Origin: Nocardiopsis dassonvillei subsp. dassonvillei DSM 43111
GTDB lineage: Bacteria > Actinomycetota > Actinomycetes > Streptosporangiales > Streptosporangiaceae
Length of the DNA stretch: 64,000 bases
Reading direction: 5' to 3'
Assembly (NCBI RefSeq): GCF_000092985.1
Contig: NC_014211.1
Location: 1-64,000 of the forward strand
This document shows, in pieces, positions 32,926 through 40,568 of the stretch (the stretch's first letter is position 1; every line of letters begins with the position of its first letter). A model generated the notes under the pieces. That model saw nothing but the letters and a program-made list of their open reading frames with translations, had not been told where the DNA came from and did no database searches. The position numbers and the translations under genes were made by a program.

Positions 32926-33888
32926 TCAGGCCGTGCCGCGCCGCGCCAGGACGAACTCCCAGGCGTCGGCGACGGTCTCCTCCAGCGTGCGCCCCGGCGT
33001 CCAGCCCAGCTCCTGACGGGCCCGGTCGTTGGCCGCGACCAGGACGGCCGGGTCGCCCGCGCGGCGCGGGCCGTCCACCACGGGCACCGGGCGGCCGGTC
33101 ACCCGCCGGACCGCCTCGATCACCTCGCGCACGCTGTGCCCGCCGCCGGTGCCCAGGTTGTGGACGCGGAAGACGCCCGGGCGCACGCTCTCCAGGGCGC
33201 GCAGGTGCGCGTCGGCCAGGTCGGCGACGTGCAGGTAGTCGCGCACCGCCGTTCCGTCCCGGGTCGGGTAGTCGGTGCCGAACACGCTGGCGTGCCCGTC
33301 CCCCTCGGCGGCCACCCGCAGCAGGTTCGGCACCAGGTGCGTCTCGGTCTCGTGCCGCTCCCCGAAGCCCAGGTGCGCCCCCGCCACGTTGAAGTAGCGC
33401 AGGCTCACCGCGCCGACACCGTGCGCCGCGGCCCACGACTCCAGCATGTGGTCGACGGCGAGCTTGCTCGCGCCGTAGGGGCTGGTGGGCACCGCCGGGT
33501 CGGTCTCGCGGATCGGCGCGTCGCCCGCGGGGTCGCCGTAGACGGCGGCGCTGGAGGAGAACACCACGCGCCCCACGCCGTGGCGCCGCACGGCCTCCAG
33601 CAGGGCCAGCGTCCCCGACACGTTGGTGTGCCAGTACTTGCCCGGGTCCGCCACCGACTCGCCCACCAGGGACTTGGCGGCGAAATGCAGCACGGCGTCC
33701 ACGGACGGGTCCAGCACGTCGGCGGCCTCGCGCACGTCGGCCACCACCAGCCGGGCCCCCTCGGGCACGGCGTCCGCGTGCCCGGTGGACAGGTCGTCCA
33801 GGACGGTCACGGCGTGGCCGGCCCGCAGCAGCAGGGCGGTCACCACGCTCCCGACGTATCCGGCGCCCCCGGTGACGAGCAGCCTCAC
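32926..33888 (-). CDS. galE: UDP-glucose 4-epimerase
   Basis: Interconverts UDP-galactose and UDP-glucose using tightly bound NAD+. The 320-residue extended SDR has the cofactor loop TGGAGYVGS, the catalytic Ser/Tyr/Lys in VVFSSSAAVYG and SPYGASKLAVDHM, and substrate segment RYFNVAGAHLGFGERHETE followed by HLVPNLL. Length is normal. GTG at 33888 overlaps the galT stop in GTGA. The C-terminal motif ELGWTPGRTLEETVADAWEF is standard for GalE. Confidence 0.95.
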   Translation of the reverse strand: MRLLVTGGAGYVGSVVTALLLRAGHAVTVLDDLSTGHADAVPEGARLVVADVREAADVLDPSVDAVLHFAAKSLVGESVADPGKYWHTNVSGTLALLEAVRRHGVGRVVFSSSAAVYGDPAGDAPIRETDPAVPTSPYGASKLAVDHMLESWAAAHGVGAVSLRYFNVAGAHLGFGERHETETHLVPNLLRVAAEGDGHASVFGTDYPTRDGTAVRDYLHVADLADAHLRALESVRPGVFRVHNLGTGGGHSVREVIEAVRRVTGRPVPVVDGPRRAGDPAVLVAANDRARQELGWTPGRTLEETVADAWEFVLARRGTA

Positions 33889-34967
33889 GGCGCGACCTCC
33901 CGCAGCCGCTCGGCGACGGTCTCGGGCGCGACGTCGCTGATGAACGCGCCCATGCCGGACTCGGTTCCGGCCAGGTACTTGAGCTTGCCCGGCGCACGCC
34001 GCACCGAGAACAGCTCCAGGTGCAGGTGGGCCAGGTCGCGCCGGTCGCGCACGGGCGCCTGGTGCCAGGCGGAGATGTAGGGCAGGGGCGCGTCGTAGAG
34101 CGCGTCGAAGCGGCGCAGCAGGTCCAGGTAGAGGCGGCCGAAGTCCTCGCGCTCCTCCTCCGACAGCGCGGGCAGGTCGGGCACCTGCCGGTGCGGGTAC
34201 AGGTGCACCTCCACGGGCCAGCGGGCCGCGGCCGGGACGAAGGCCGTCCAGTGCTCGGTCCTGGCCACCACCCGGATCCCGGCCTCCTGCTCGGCGCGCA
34301 GCACGTCGGCGAACAGCGAGCCGCCGGTGCGCTCGCGGTACTCCTCGGCGGAGTCGAGCATCCGCCGGGTGCGGGGGGTGACGAAGGGGAACGCGTAGAT
34401 CTGTCCGTGCGGGTGGTGCAGGGTCACCCCGATCTCGGGCCCCCGGTTCTCGAAGCAGTACACCTGCTCCACGCCCGGCATCGCCGACAGCGCCTCGGTC
34501 CGGTCGATCCAGGCGGCCATGACCGTGCGGGCCCGCTCGGGGCCCAGGTCGGCGAAGGACGCGTCGTGGTCGGAGCCGAAGACGAGGACCTCGCAGCGGC
34601 CCGCGGCCACGCGCCGGGACGGCTCCAGCTCCCCGACCCCCTCCAGGGCGCGACCGTCATCGCGCACCAGCGAGGGGAAGCGGTTCTCGAAGGCGACCAC
34701 GTCGTAGGAGGCGGCCGGGACCTCGGTCAGGCGCCCCTCCGCCGAGGGGCACAGCGGGCAGTCGTGGCTGGAAGGCAGGTGGGTGCGGCCCTGCCGGTGG
34801 GAGGCCACCACCACCCACTCGCGCAGCAGGGGGTCGAAGCGCATCTCCGCGCCCGTCGCGGACGGGGGCAGCTCGCGCAGGTCGGGCGCGGGTTCGCGGG
34901 CGGTGTCGCCCTCGTCGAAGTAGACGATCTCGCGGCCGTCGGCCAGCCGGGCCGAGGTCCTCCTCAT
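33885..34967 (-). CDS. galT: galactose-1-phosphate uridylyltransferase
   Basis: Transfers UMP from UDP-glucose to galactose 1-phosphate. The 360-residue HIT-like protein has the metal-binding CPLCPSAEG, the catalytic HPH triad in GVTLHHPHGQIYAFPF, and the C-terminal LAHLHLELFSVRRAPGKLKY. ATG at 34967 overlaps the deoR stop (ATGA) and follows GGGAGG; it overlaps galE at the other end, so regulator and enzymes are translated as one unit. Upstream in-frame codons run into deoR and were not used. Confidence 0.95.
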   Translation of the reverse strand: MRRTSARLADGREIVYFDEGDTAREPAPDLRELPPSATGAEMRFDPLLREWVVVASHRQGRTHLPSSHDCPLCPSAEGRLTEVPAASYDVVAFENRFPSLVRDDGRALEGVGELEPSRRVAAGRCEVLVFGSDHDASFADLGPERARTVMAAWIDRTEALSAMPGVEQVYCFENRGPEIGVTLHHPHGQIYAFPFVTPRTRRMLDSAEEYRERTGGSLFADVLRAEQEAGIRVVARTEHWTAFVPAAARWPVEVHLYPHRQVPDLPALSEEEREDFGRLYLDLLRRFDALYDAPLPYISAWHQAPVRDRRDLAHLHLELFSVRRAPGKLKYLAGTESGMGAFISDVAPETVAERLREVAP

Positions 34968-35761
34968 CCGTCCTCCCTCTTCCTCGGTCGCACGTCGGCG
35001 ACCACCAGGCGGCCCACGTGCTCGGTCAGCGCGGCCCGGACGGCCGGGTCGGTTCCGGAGTCGGTGACCAGCACGTCGCAGCGGTCCAGCGGCGCGATGG
35101 TGCTGATCCCGACCGTGCCCCACTTGCTGTGGTCGGCGGCGACCACGAGGGAGGCGGCGGCCTCCACCAGGGCGCGGTTGGTCTCGGACTCCATGAGGTT
35201 GGGCGTGGTGAACCCGGCGCGCTCCTGCATGCCGTGCACGCCCAGGACGAGGACGTCCAGGTTGAGGCCGCGCACGGAGGCGAGCGCGAGCGGGCCCACG
35301 AGCGCGTCGGAGGGCGTGCGGAAGCCGCCGGTGAGCGCCACGGTCTGGTCGGGCCGCGCGGCCCGGTGGAACACCTCGGCCACGCGCAGCGAGTTGGTGA
35401 CGACCGTCAGCCCCGGCGTGTCGGTGAGGTACTCGGCGACGGTGGCGGTCGTGGTGCCCGCGGACAGGCCCACGGCGCTGTGCGGCTCGACCAGCTCGGC
35501 CACGGCCCGCGCGATGGCGTGCTTCTCGTCCTCCTGACGGGTGGACTTGGCCTCGAAACCGGGCTCCTCGGTGCGCGCGCCCTCCGGTGCCACGGCCCCG
35601 CCGTGCACCTTGCGCACCTCGCCCCGGCTCTCCAGGGCGTCGAGGTCGCGGCGCACGGTCATGTCCGACACCGAGAGGCTCTCGACCAGGTCGGCCACCC
35701 GCACCGCCCCGCTGCGCCGCACCTGTTCGAGGATCAGCTCCTGCCGTTGCGCAGCCAGCAT
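34964..35761 (-). CDS. DeoR-family regulator of the galactose locus
   Basis: Repressor of 265 residues. The DeoR helix-turn-helix is at the N-terminus (ERQ-type start LAAQRQELILEQVRRSG, then VADLVESLSVSDMTVRRDLD and KVHGGAV). It is followed by the sugar-phosphate isomerase-like DeoRC domain with VGLSAGTTTATVAEYL, VVTNSLRVAEVF, ALTGGFRTPSDALVGPLA and VVAADHSKWG. Effectors of the family are sugar phosphates. First gene of the gal operon, overlapping galT, and divergent from the sugar transporter operon; the shared upstream region has phased GTTGG repeats. Start ATG at 35761; ATG at 35776 is an alternative and neither has a strong ribosome binding site. Confidence 0.88.
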   Translation of the reverse strand: MLAAQRQELILEQVRRSGAVRVADLVESLSVSDMTVRRDLDALESRGEVRKVHGGAVAPEGARTEEPGFEAKSTRQEDEKHAIARAVAELVEPHSAVGLSAGTTTATVAEYLTDTPGLTVVTNSLRVAEVFHRAARPDQTVALTGGFRTPSDALVGPLALASVRGLNLDVLVLGVHGMQERAGFTTPNLMESETNRALVEAAASLVVAADHSKWGTVGISTIAPLDRCDVLVTDSGTDPAVRAALTEHVGRLVVADVRPRKREDG

Positions 35762-35860
35762 CCGCCCCCCAGGCATGATCGAAAATGTGGGAATGTGTTG
35801 GATCCAGTGTTCCAGGTTCCCCTCCGGTGTCAATGGTACCCACCCTCTCGCCGGAAAACT

Positions 35861-35885
35861 GTTGGAAAACGTTGGGACCTGTTGA
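35861..35885. promoter_or_regulatory. phased GTTGG repeats, probable DeoR operator
   Basis: GTTGG, GTTGG and GTTGA start at 35861, 35871 and 35881, exactly 10 bases apart, in an AT-richer stretch between the divergent deoR and transporter genes. A further GTTGG is at 35797. Direct-repeat operators are usual for DeoR proteins. Confidence 0.5.
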
Positions 35886-35969
35886 CAGAGCCGGGGGCGC
35901 GTGTCGAACATATTAAAACGTTCGTGTGACCGCCTTCACATCAGTTCACCCCCTTCGAAGGAGGCCCCC

Positions 35970-37286
35970 ATGCACCACGGACCACCGGGATCGTCGGGAC
36001 CGCCCGGCCCGCCGGGCCTGAGGCGCCGCACCCTGCTGCGCGGTCTGGCCGGCGCCGGAACGCTGCTGGCCCTGCCCTCCCTGGCGGGCTGCGGAGCGGG
36101 CCGGCGCGGGGACCCGAACCTGGTCACCCTCGCCTCCAACCGGGCCAACCCCGCCCAGCGCGAGGCCGTCGCCGAGAGCGTCGGGCTCTTCGAGGCGGAC
36201 TCCGGGCTGACCGTGGAGGTCAACACCTTCCAGTCCACCGCCTTCCAGGAGAGCGTCAACAACTACCTCCAGGGCACCCCGGACGACGTCATCGGCTGGT
36301 TCGCTGGCTACCGGACGCGCTTCTTCGCCGAACGCGGCCTCATCAGCGACGTCTCCGAGGTCTGGGACCGCCACTTCGGGGACGTCTTCACCGACCAGGT
36401 GCGCGGGCTGTGCACGGCCGACGACGGCAAGCAGTACATCGTCCCCGACTCCACCGCGCCCTGGGCGGTCTTCCACCGCAGGAGCGTGTTCGAGGAGCAC
36501 GGCTACGAGGTCCCCGCCACCCGCGCGGAGTTCGAGGAGCTGTGCGTGCGCATGCGCGCGGACGGGCTCGAACCCCTCGCCTCGGGCATCCGCGAGGGCT
36601 GGCCCGCGATGGGCATGTTCGACCACCTCAACCTGCGGCTGAACGGCCCCGAGTTCCACCTGGAGCTGCTCAACGGCGACCACTCCTGGGACTCCGCCGA
36701 GGTCAGGAGCGTCTTCGGCACCTGGGCCGAGCTGCTGCCCCACCACCAGCCCGACCCCCTGGGCCGGGGGATCAACGAGGCCCAGACCGCCCTGGTCCGG
36801 CGCGAGGCCGGGATGATGCTCTGCGGCATGTTCATCACCCACGTCTTCCCCGAGGGAGAGGACCTGGACGACCTGGACTGCTTCGCCTTCCCCGAGTTCG
36901 ACCCCGCGATCGGCGCCGACGCCGTCGAGGCGCCCATCGACGGGTTCATGCTCTCCGGGGACCCGCGCAACCCCGACGGGGCCCGCGAACTCGTGGGGCA
37001 CCTGGGCACCCTCCGGGCCCAGGAGATCTACACCGCCATCGACCCGCAGGCGCTCCCCACCCACCTGGACGCCGACACCAGCGGGTTCAGCGCCCTCGAC
37101 GCCAAGGTCAACGACATGGTCGCCAACGCGGGAGCGCTCACCCAGTACATGGACCGGGACACCCGTCCCGACTTCGCGTCCGTCGTCATGATCCCCGCGC
37201 TCCAGCGCTTCCTCGAACAGCCGGACGACATCGCCGACCTGACCGCCAGCATCCAGCGCCAGAAGGTCTCCATCTTCGGCGGCTGA
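35970..37286 (+). CDS. sugar ABC transporter solute-binding lipoprotein
   Basis: Extracellular binding protein of 438 residues for an oligosaccharide importer (CUT1 type). The N-terminus carries a signal with twin arginines, LRRRTLLRGLAGAGTLLALP, and a lipobox SLAGC, so the mature protein is probably a Tat-exported lipoprotein on the outer face. The body matches family 1 solute-binding proteins (VEVNTFQSTAFQESVNNYLQ, DDVIGWFAGYRTRFFAERG, AGMMLCGMFITHVFP). ATG at 35970 has GAAGGAGG five bases upstream. First gene of the transporter-glycosidase operon, divergent from deoR. The linked glycosidases suggest alpha- or beta-galactosides (raffinose, melibiose or lactose types) as ligands. Confidence 0.9.
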   Translation: MHHGPPGSSGPPGPPGLRRRTLLRGLAGAGTLLALPSLAGCGAGRRGDPNLVTLASNRANPAQREAVAESVGLFEADSGLTVEVNTFQSTAFQESVNNYLQGTPDDVIGWFAGYRTRFFAERGLISDVSEVWDRHFGDVFTDQVRGLCTADDGKQYIVPDSTAPWAVFHRRSVFEEHGYEVPATRAEFEELCVRMRADGLEPLASGIREGWPAMGMFDHLNLRLNGPEFHLELLNGDHSWDSAEVRSVFGTWAELLPHHQPDPLGRGINEAQTALVRREAGMMLCGMFITHVFPEGEDLDDLDCFAFPEFDPAIGADAVEAPIDGFMLSGDPRNPDGARELVGHLGTLRAQEIYTAIDPQALPTHLDADTSGFSALDAKVNDMVANAGALTQYMDRDTRPDFASVVMIPALQRFLEQPDDIADLTASIQRQKVSIFGG

Positions 37287-37305
37287 ACCAGAAGGGAGAG
37301 CAGGT

Positions 37306-38280
37306 GTGGTGTCGAACGCCCCCTCACCGCCTCGAAACCCGACCCCGGGGTCCGCGCAGGCCCCGCCCGGCCGGTCCCCGCGCGCACGCGGGAGCATGCG
37401 CCACAGCCGAGGGGACCGGATCGCCCTCGGCCTGATGCTGGGCGTGCCCGCCCTGCTCGTGGTGGGCCTGGTCTGGCTGCCCGCGATGGCCACGGTCGTC
37501 CTGTCCTTCACCCGCTGGGACGGCATCGGCGGCCTGGACACCATCGAGTGGATCGGGACGCGCAACTACACGGACGCGTTCACGATCTACCCGCCCTTCG
37601 CACCGGCCCTGCGCAACAACCTGGTCTGGCTGGTAGCGCTGTTCGCGGTCCCCACCCTCCTGGGGATGTTCCTGGCCGTGCTGCTCGACCGCGAGCTGCG
37701 CGGCGGTTCGGTCTACCGGAGCGTCTTCTACATGCCGGTCGTGCTGTCGCTGGCCCTGGTCGGGTTCATCTGGCAGCTCGTCTACTCCCGCGACCAGGGG
37801 CTGCTCAACGCCTTCCTCGCCGTGGTCGCCGACGTTCCGCCCGTGGACTGGTTCGGCGACCCCGAGATCAACCTGTACGCGGTCCTGGTCGCGGCCGGGT
37901 GGCGGCACACCGGCTACATCATGCTGCTCTACCTGGCCGGGCTGAAGGCGGTCGACCCCTCCCTGCGCGAGGCCGCCGCGATCGACGGCGCCGGGCCGGT
38001 GCGCACGTTTACCAGGGTCGTCTTCCCGGCCCTGCTGCCCATCAACCTGGTCGTGCTCGTCGTGACCGTCATCGACGCGCTGCGCGCCTTCGACATCGTG
38101 TGGATCATCAACCGCGGCCGCAACGGCCTGGAGCTGATATCGGCGCTGGTGACCTCCAACGTCATCGGCGAGGCCAGCCGGGTGGGCTTCGGCTCGGCGC
38201 TGGCCGTGGTCATGCTGGTGATCTCGCTGGTGTTCATCGTCGTCTACGTGTCCACCATGCTGAGAGGGGCCTACCGGTGA
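37306..38280 (+). CDS. sugar ABC transporter permease (MalF-like)
   Basis: Inner-membrane permease of 324 residues with six transmembrane helices. The cytoplasmic EAA loop, which contacts the ATPase, reads LREAAAIDGAGPVRTFTRVVFP. The first about 40 residues are a Pro/Arg-rich cytosolic tail. Start GTG at 37306; GTG at 37309 is equally possible, with GGGAGAG upstream. It overlaps the second permease in GTGA. No ATPase gene is in the locus; as in Streptomyces, a shared MsiK-type ATPase encoded elsewhere probably energises it. Confidence 0.92.
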   Translation: MVSNAPSPPRNPTPGSAQAPPGRSPRARGSMRHSRGDRIALGLMLGVPALLVVGLVWLPAMATVVLSFTRWDGIGGLDTIEWIGTRNYTDAFTIYPPFAPALRNNLVWLVALFAVPTLLGMFLAVLLDRELRGGSVYRSVFYMPVVLSLALVGFIWQLVYSRDQGLLNAFLAVVADVPPVDWFGDPEINLYAVLVAAGWRHTGYIMLLYLAGLKAVDPSLREAAAIDGAGPVRTFTRVVFPALLPINLVVLVVTVIDALRAFDIVWIINRGRNGLELISALVTSNVIGEASRVGFGSALAVVMLVISLVFIVVYVSTMLRGAYR

Positions 38281-39176
38281 CCGCCACGACCCTCCCCGAC
38301 GCCTCCCGGCGGCACCGCCGCCCCAGGGTCCGCCCGGCCCGGCTGGTGCTGCACGCCTTCCTCGGCGCCACCGCGCTGGCCTGGTTCTTCCCCATCCTGT
38401 GGGCGCTGGTCAACTCGCTGCGCGACTACGAGTACACCGCCCTGCACGGCTACCTCTCCCTGGGCGGGTTCACCCTGGACAACTACGCGCGGGCGTGGAA
38501 CGAGGGCGAGCTGCCCGGCTACTTCTGGAACTCGCTGGTCATCACGGTCCCGGCCGTGCTGCTGACCCTGTTCCTGTCCTCCTGCGCGGCCTTCGTGCTC
38601 TCCAGCTACTCGCGCGGGTTCAACCTGACGATGCTCGCCGTGTTCCTGGCCGCGAACCTGCTCCCGGCCCAGGCGCTGCTCGTCCCGCTGTTCCGGCTCT
38701 ACACCTCCATCCCCCTGCCGTACTGGATCAGCGAGTCCGGCTCCCTCTACGACAGCCACATCGGCGTGGTCCTCATCCACACCGCCTTCCAGATCGGGTT
38801 CTGCACGTTCGTGCTGAGCAACTTCATGAAGGCCATGCCCGCCTCCCTGTTGGAGGCGGCCAGGGTGGACGGGGCATCGGTCTTCCAGCAGTACTGGAGG
38901 GTGGTGCTCCCGCTGTGCCGCCCGAGCCTGGCGGCCCTGGCCACCCTCCTGGTCACCTGGATCTACAACGACTTCTTCTGGGCGCTGGCGCTGCTGTCCA
39001 GCGGGGACAAGCTGCCCATCACCACCGCGCTCCAGAACCTCCAGAGCGCCTTCTTCGTCGACTACAACCTGCTCTCGGCCGGGTCGGTCATCGTCGCCCT
39101 GCCCACGCTCGTCGTGTTCTTCGCGCTGCAACGCCACTTCGTCGCCGGACTCACCCTGGGAGCGAGCAAGGGTTGA
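38277..39176 (+). CDS. sugar ABC transporter permease (MalG-like)
   Basis: Second permease, 299 residues, six transmembrane helices, with EAA loop LLEAARVDGASVFQQYWRVV and the family's C-terminal segment QRHFVAGLTLGASKG. GTG at 38277 overlaps the upstream permease stop. The TGA stop (39174-39176) coincides with the right boundary of the TnpB insertion sequence, so the stop may be partly supplied by the element. The alpha-galactosidase that was presumably the next gene is now 1.4 kb away. Confidence 0.92.
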   Translation: MTATTLPDASRRHRRPRVRPARLVLHAFLGATALAWFFPILWALVNSLRDYEYTALHGYLSLGGFTLDNYARAWNEGELPGYFWNSLVITVPAVLLTLFLSSCAAFVLSSYSRGFNLTMLAVFLAANLLPAQALLVPLFRLYTSIPLPYWISESGSLYDSHIGVVLIHTAFQIGFCTFVLSNFMKAMPASLLEAARVDGASVFQQYWRVVLPLCRPSLAALATLLVTWIYNDFFWALALLSSGDKLPITTALQNLQSAFFVDYNLLSAGSVIVALPTLVVFFALQRHFVAGLTLGASKG

Positions 39177-39230
39177 CTTCCTCTCCTGCCGGAAGGCAGG
39201 AGATTCCGGAACCACCTACCGGTGGTTCGA
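39177..39230 (-). ncRNA. probable 3' part of the TnpB omega (guide) RNA
   Basis: Read leftwards, the end of tnpB and the following right end fold into two hairpins (39209-39228, with the stop codon in its loop, and 39183-39202) and finish at GGAAGTCAA. In this IS family this segment is the scaffold of the guide RNA and flanking host DNA beyond it acts as the guide. The guide here would begin inside the permease gene end (bases just below 39173). Family-based inference; the 5' end is not defined. Confidence 0.5.
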
Positions 39231-40448
39231 GGCCAATGCCTCGTCACGGGTCGCCCCGTGGCCTTCCTGTTTCGTCGCCGGTCGCCCCGTCCGGGAGGAC
39301 TCCCGTTGAGGTCTCACACCAGCTCCGCAGGCAACAACCGCCAGCCCGGCGGCTTCGAGATTGTTCGCCGCATTCACATCACGGTCATGAGTGATCCCGC
39401 ACCCGGGGCACGTCCACTCCCGCACGTTCAACGGCAGCGACGCGTGCACGTACCCGCATCCGGGGGTCGAGCACGTCTTGGAGGAGGGGAAGAAGCGGTC
39501 CACCACGACCAGGTCGCGTCCGTACCAGGCGCACTTGTACTCCAACATGGTGCGCAGCTCACGCCAGGCCGCATCCGAGATCGCCCGGGCGAGCCTGCGG
39601 TTCTTGACCAGGTTGCGCACCGTCAGGTCCTCGATCACGACCACTTGGTTCTCGCGGACGAGTCGGGAGGTGAGCTTGTGCAGGAAGTCGCGCCTGCGGT
39701 CGGTGATGCGGGCGTGCACCCGCGCCACCTTCCGGCGGGCCTTGTCCCGGTTCGCGCTGCCCTTGGCCTTGCGGGCCAGCGCCCGCTGGGCGCGGGCCAG
39801 CCTGGCGCGGTCGCGTTGCTCGTGGCGGGGGTTGGCTACTTTTTCCCCGGTCGACAACGTCACCACGGAGGTGATTCCGGCGTCGACGCCGACCGCGTTG
39901 TTGACGGCCGGGGCCGACGTGATGGTGTCCTGGCACAGGAGCGAGACGAACCAGCGTCCGGCCGCGTCCCGCGAGACCGTCACCGTGGACGGCCGTGCCC
40001 CTTCGGGCAGGGGCCGCGACCAGACGATGTCCAGGGCTTCGCTCATTTTGGCCAGGGTCAGGTGGCCGTCGCGGTAGCGGAACCCGGACCGGGTGTACTC
40101 CGCCGAGGCACGCGACTTCTTCTTGGACTTGAACCGCGGATACCGCGCGCGACGGTCGAAGAAGTTCCGGAAGGCGGTGTGCAGGTGGCGCAGCGTCTGT
40201 TGCAGCGGGACGCAGGAGACCTCGGTGAGGAAGGACAGCTCCTCGGTCCTCTTCCATGCGGTGAGCATGGTCGAGGTGTGGGAGTAGCCCACCCGTTCCT
40301 GGTGCTGGTGCCAGGCGGTGCTGCGTTCGACCAGAGCGCGGTTGTAGACCAGGCGCACGCATCCGAACGTGCGCGACAGCTCGGCCGCCTGCGCATCGGT
40401 CGGGTAGAAGCGGTACCGAAACGCCCGCTTCACGCTCTTGTTGGTCAT
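39216..40448 (-). CDS. tnpB: TnpB, RNA-guided endonuclease of an IS605-family element
   Basis: RuvC-type nuclease of 410 residues, related to the ancestors of Cas12. Catalytic residues are all present: Asp189 in NAVGVDAGITSVV, Glu273 in VVVIEDLTVRNLV, and Asp357 in THDRDVNAANNLEAAG. The zinc ribbon CSTPGCGYVHASLP ... CPGCG lies between the last two. The N-terminal RuvC/WED-like start KRAFRYRFYPTDAQ and YNRALVERS are intact, so it looks active. ATG at 40448 was chosen over GTG at 40457; neither has a good ribosome binding site. In characterised relatives TnpB plus the omega RNA from the element's end cuts the vacated donor site and helps retain the element. Confidence 0.93.
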   Translation of the reverse strand: MTNKSVKRAFRYRFYPTDAQAAELSRTFGCVRLVYNRALVERSTAWHQHQERVGYSHTSTMLTAWKRTEELSFLTEVSCVPLQQTLRHLHTAFRNFFDRRARYPRFKSKKKSRASAEYTRSGFRYRDGHLTLAKMSEALDIVWSRPLPEGARPSTVTVSRDAAGRWFVSLLCQDTITSAPAVNNAVGVDAGITSVVTLSTGEKVANPRHEQRDRARLARAQRALARKAKGSANRDKARRKVARVHARITDRRRDFLHKLTSRLVRENQVVVIEDLTVRNLVKNRRLARAISDAAWRELRTMLEYKCAWYGRDLVVVDRFFPSSKTCSTPGCGYVHASLPLNVREWTCPGCGITHDRDVNAANNLEAAGLAVVACGAGVRPQRESSRTGRPATKQEGHGATRDEALASNHR

Positions 40449-40568
40449 GGAACACACCGTAGCGACCGCTCTGCGATCGCGTGAGCCGAATCCAACACAA
40501 AGTCACGAGAAAGGAGAGGGCGTTTCCTCCCCGCCCTGAAGGGCGGGGTCTCCACGCCCAACAAACAG

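Larger units (their letters stand above)
39173..40560 (-). mobile_element. TnpB-only IS200/IS605-family (IS1341-type) insertion sequence
   Basis: One leftward tnpB gene with no tnpA, flanked by end structures typical of the family. The 3' (right) end has hairpins CTCCTGCC/GGCAGGAG (39183-39202) and GAACCACC/GGTGGTTC (39209-39228) and ends GGAAGTCAA as read leftwards. The 5' (left) end has a long hairpin built from GGGCGT/ACGCCC and CCCCGCCC/GGGCGGGG (40518-40559). Exact boundaries are estimated. It separates a permease from an alpha-galactosidase gene that would otherwise be adjacent in one operon. The 3' portion is where TnpB elements encode their guide (omega) RNA. Movement would need TnpA from elsewhere. 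Confidence 0.85.
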
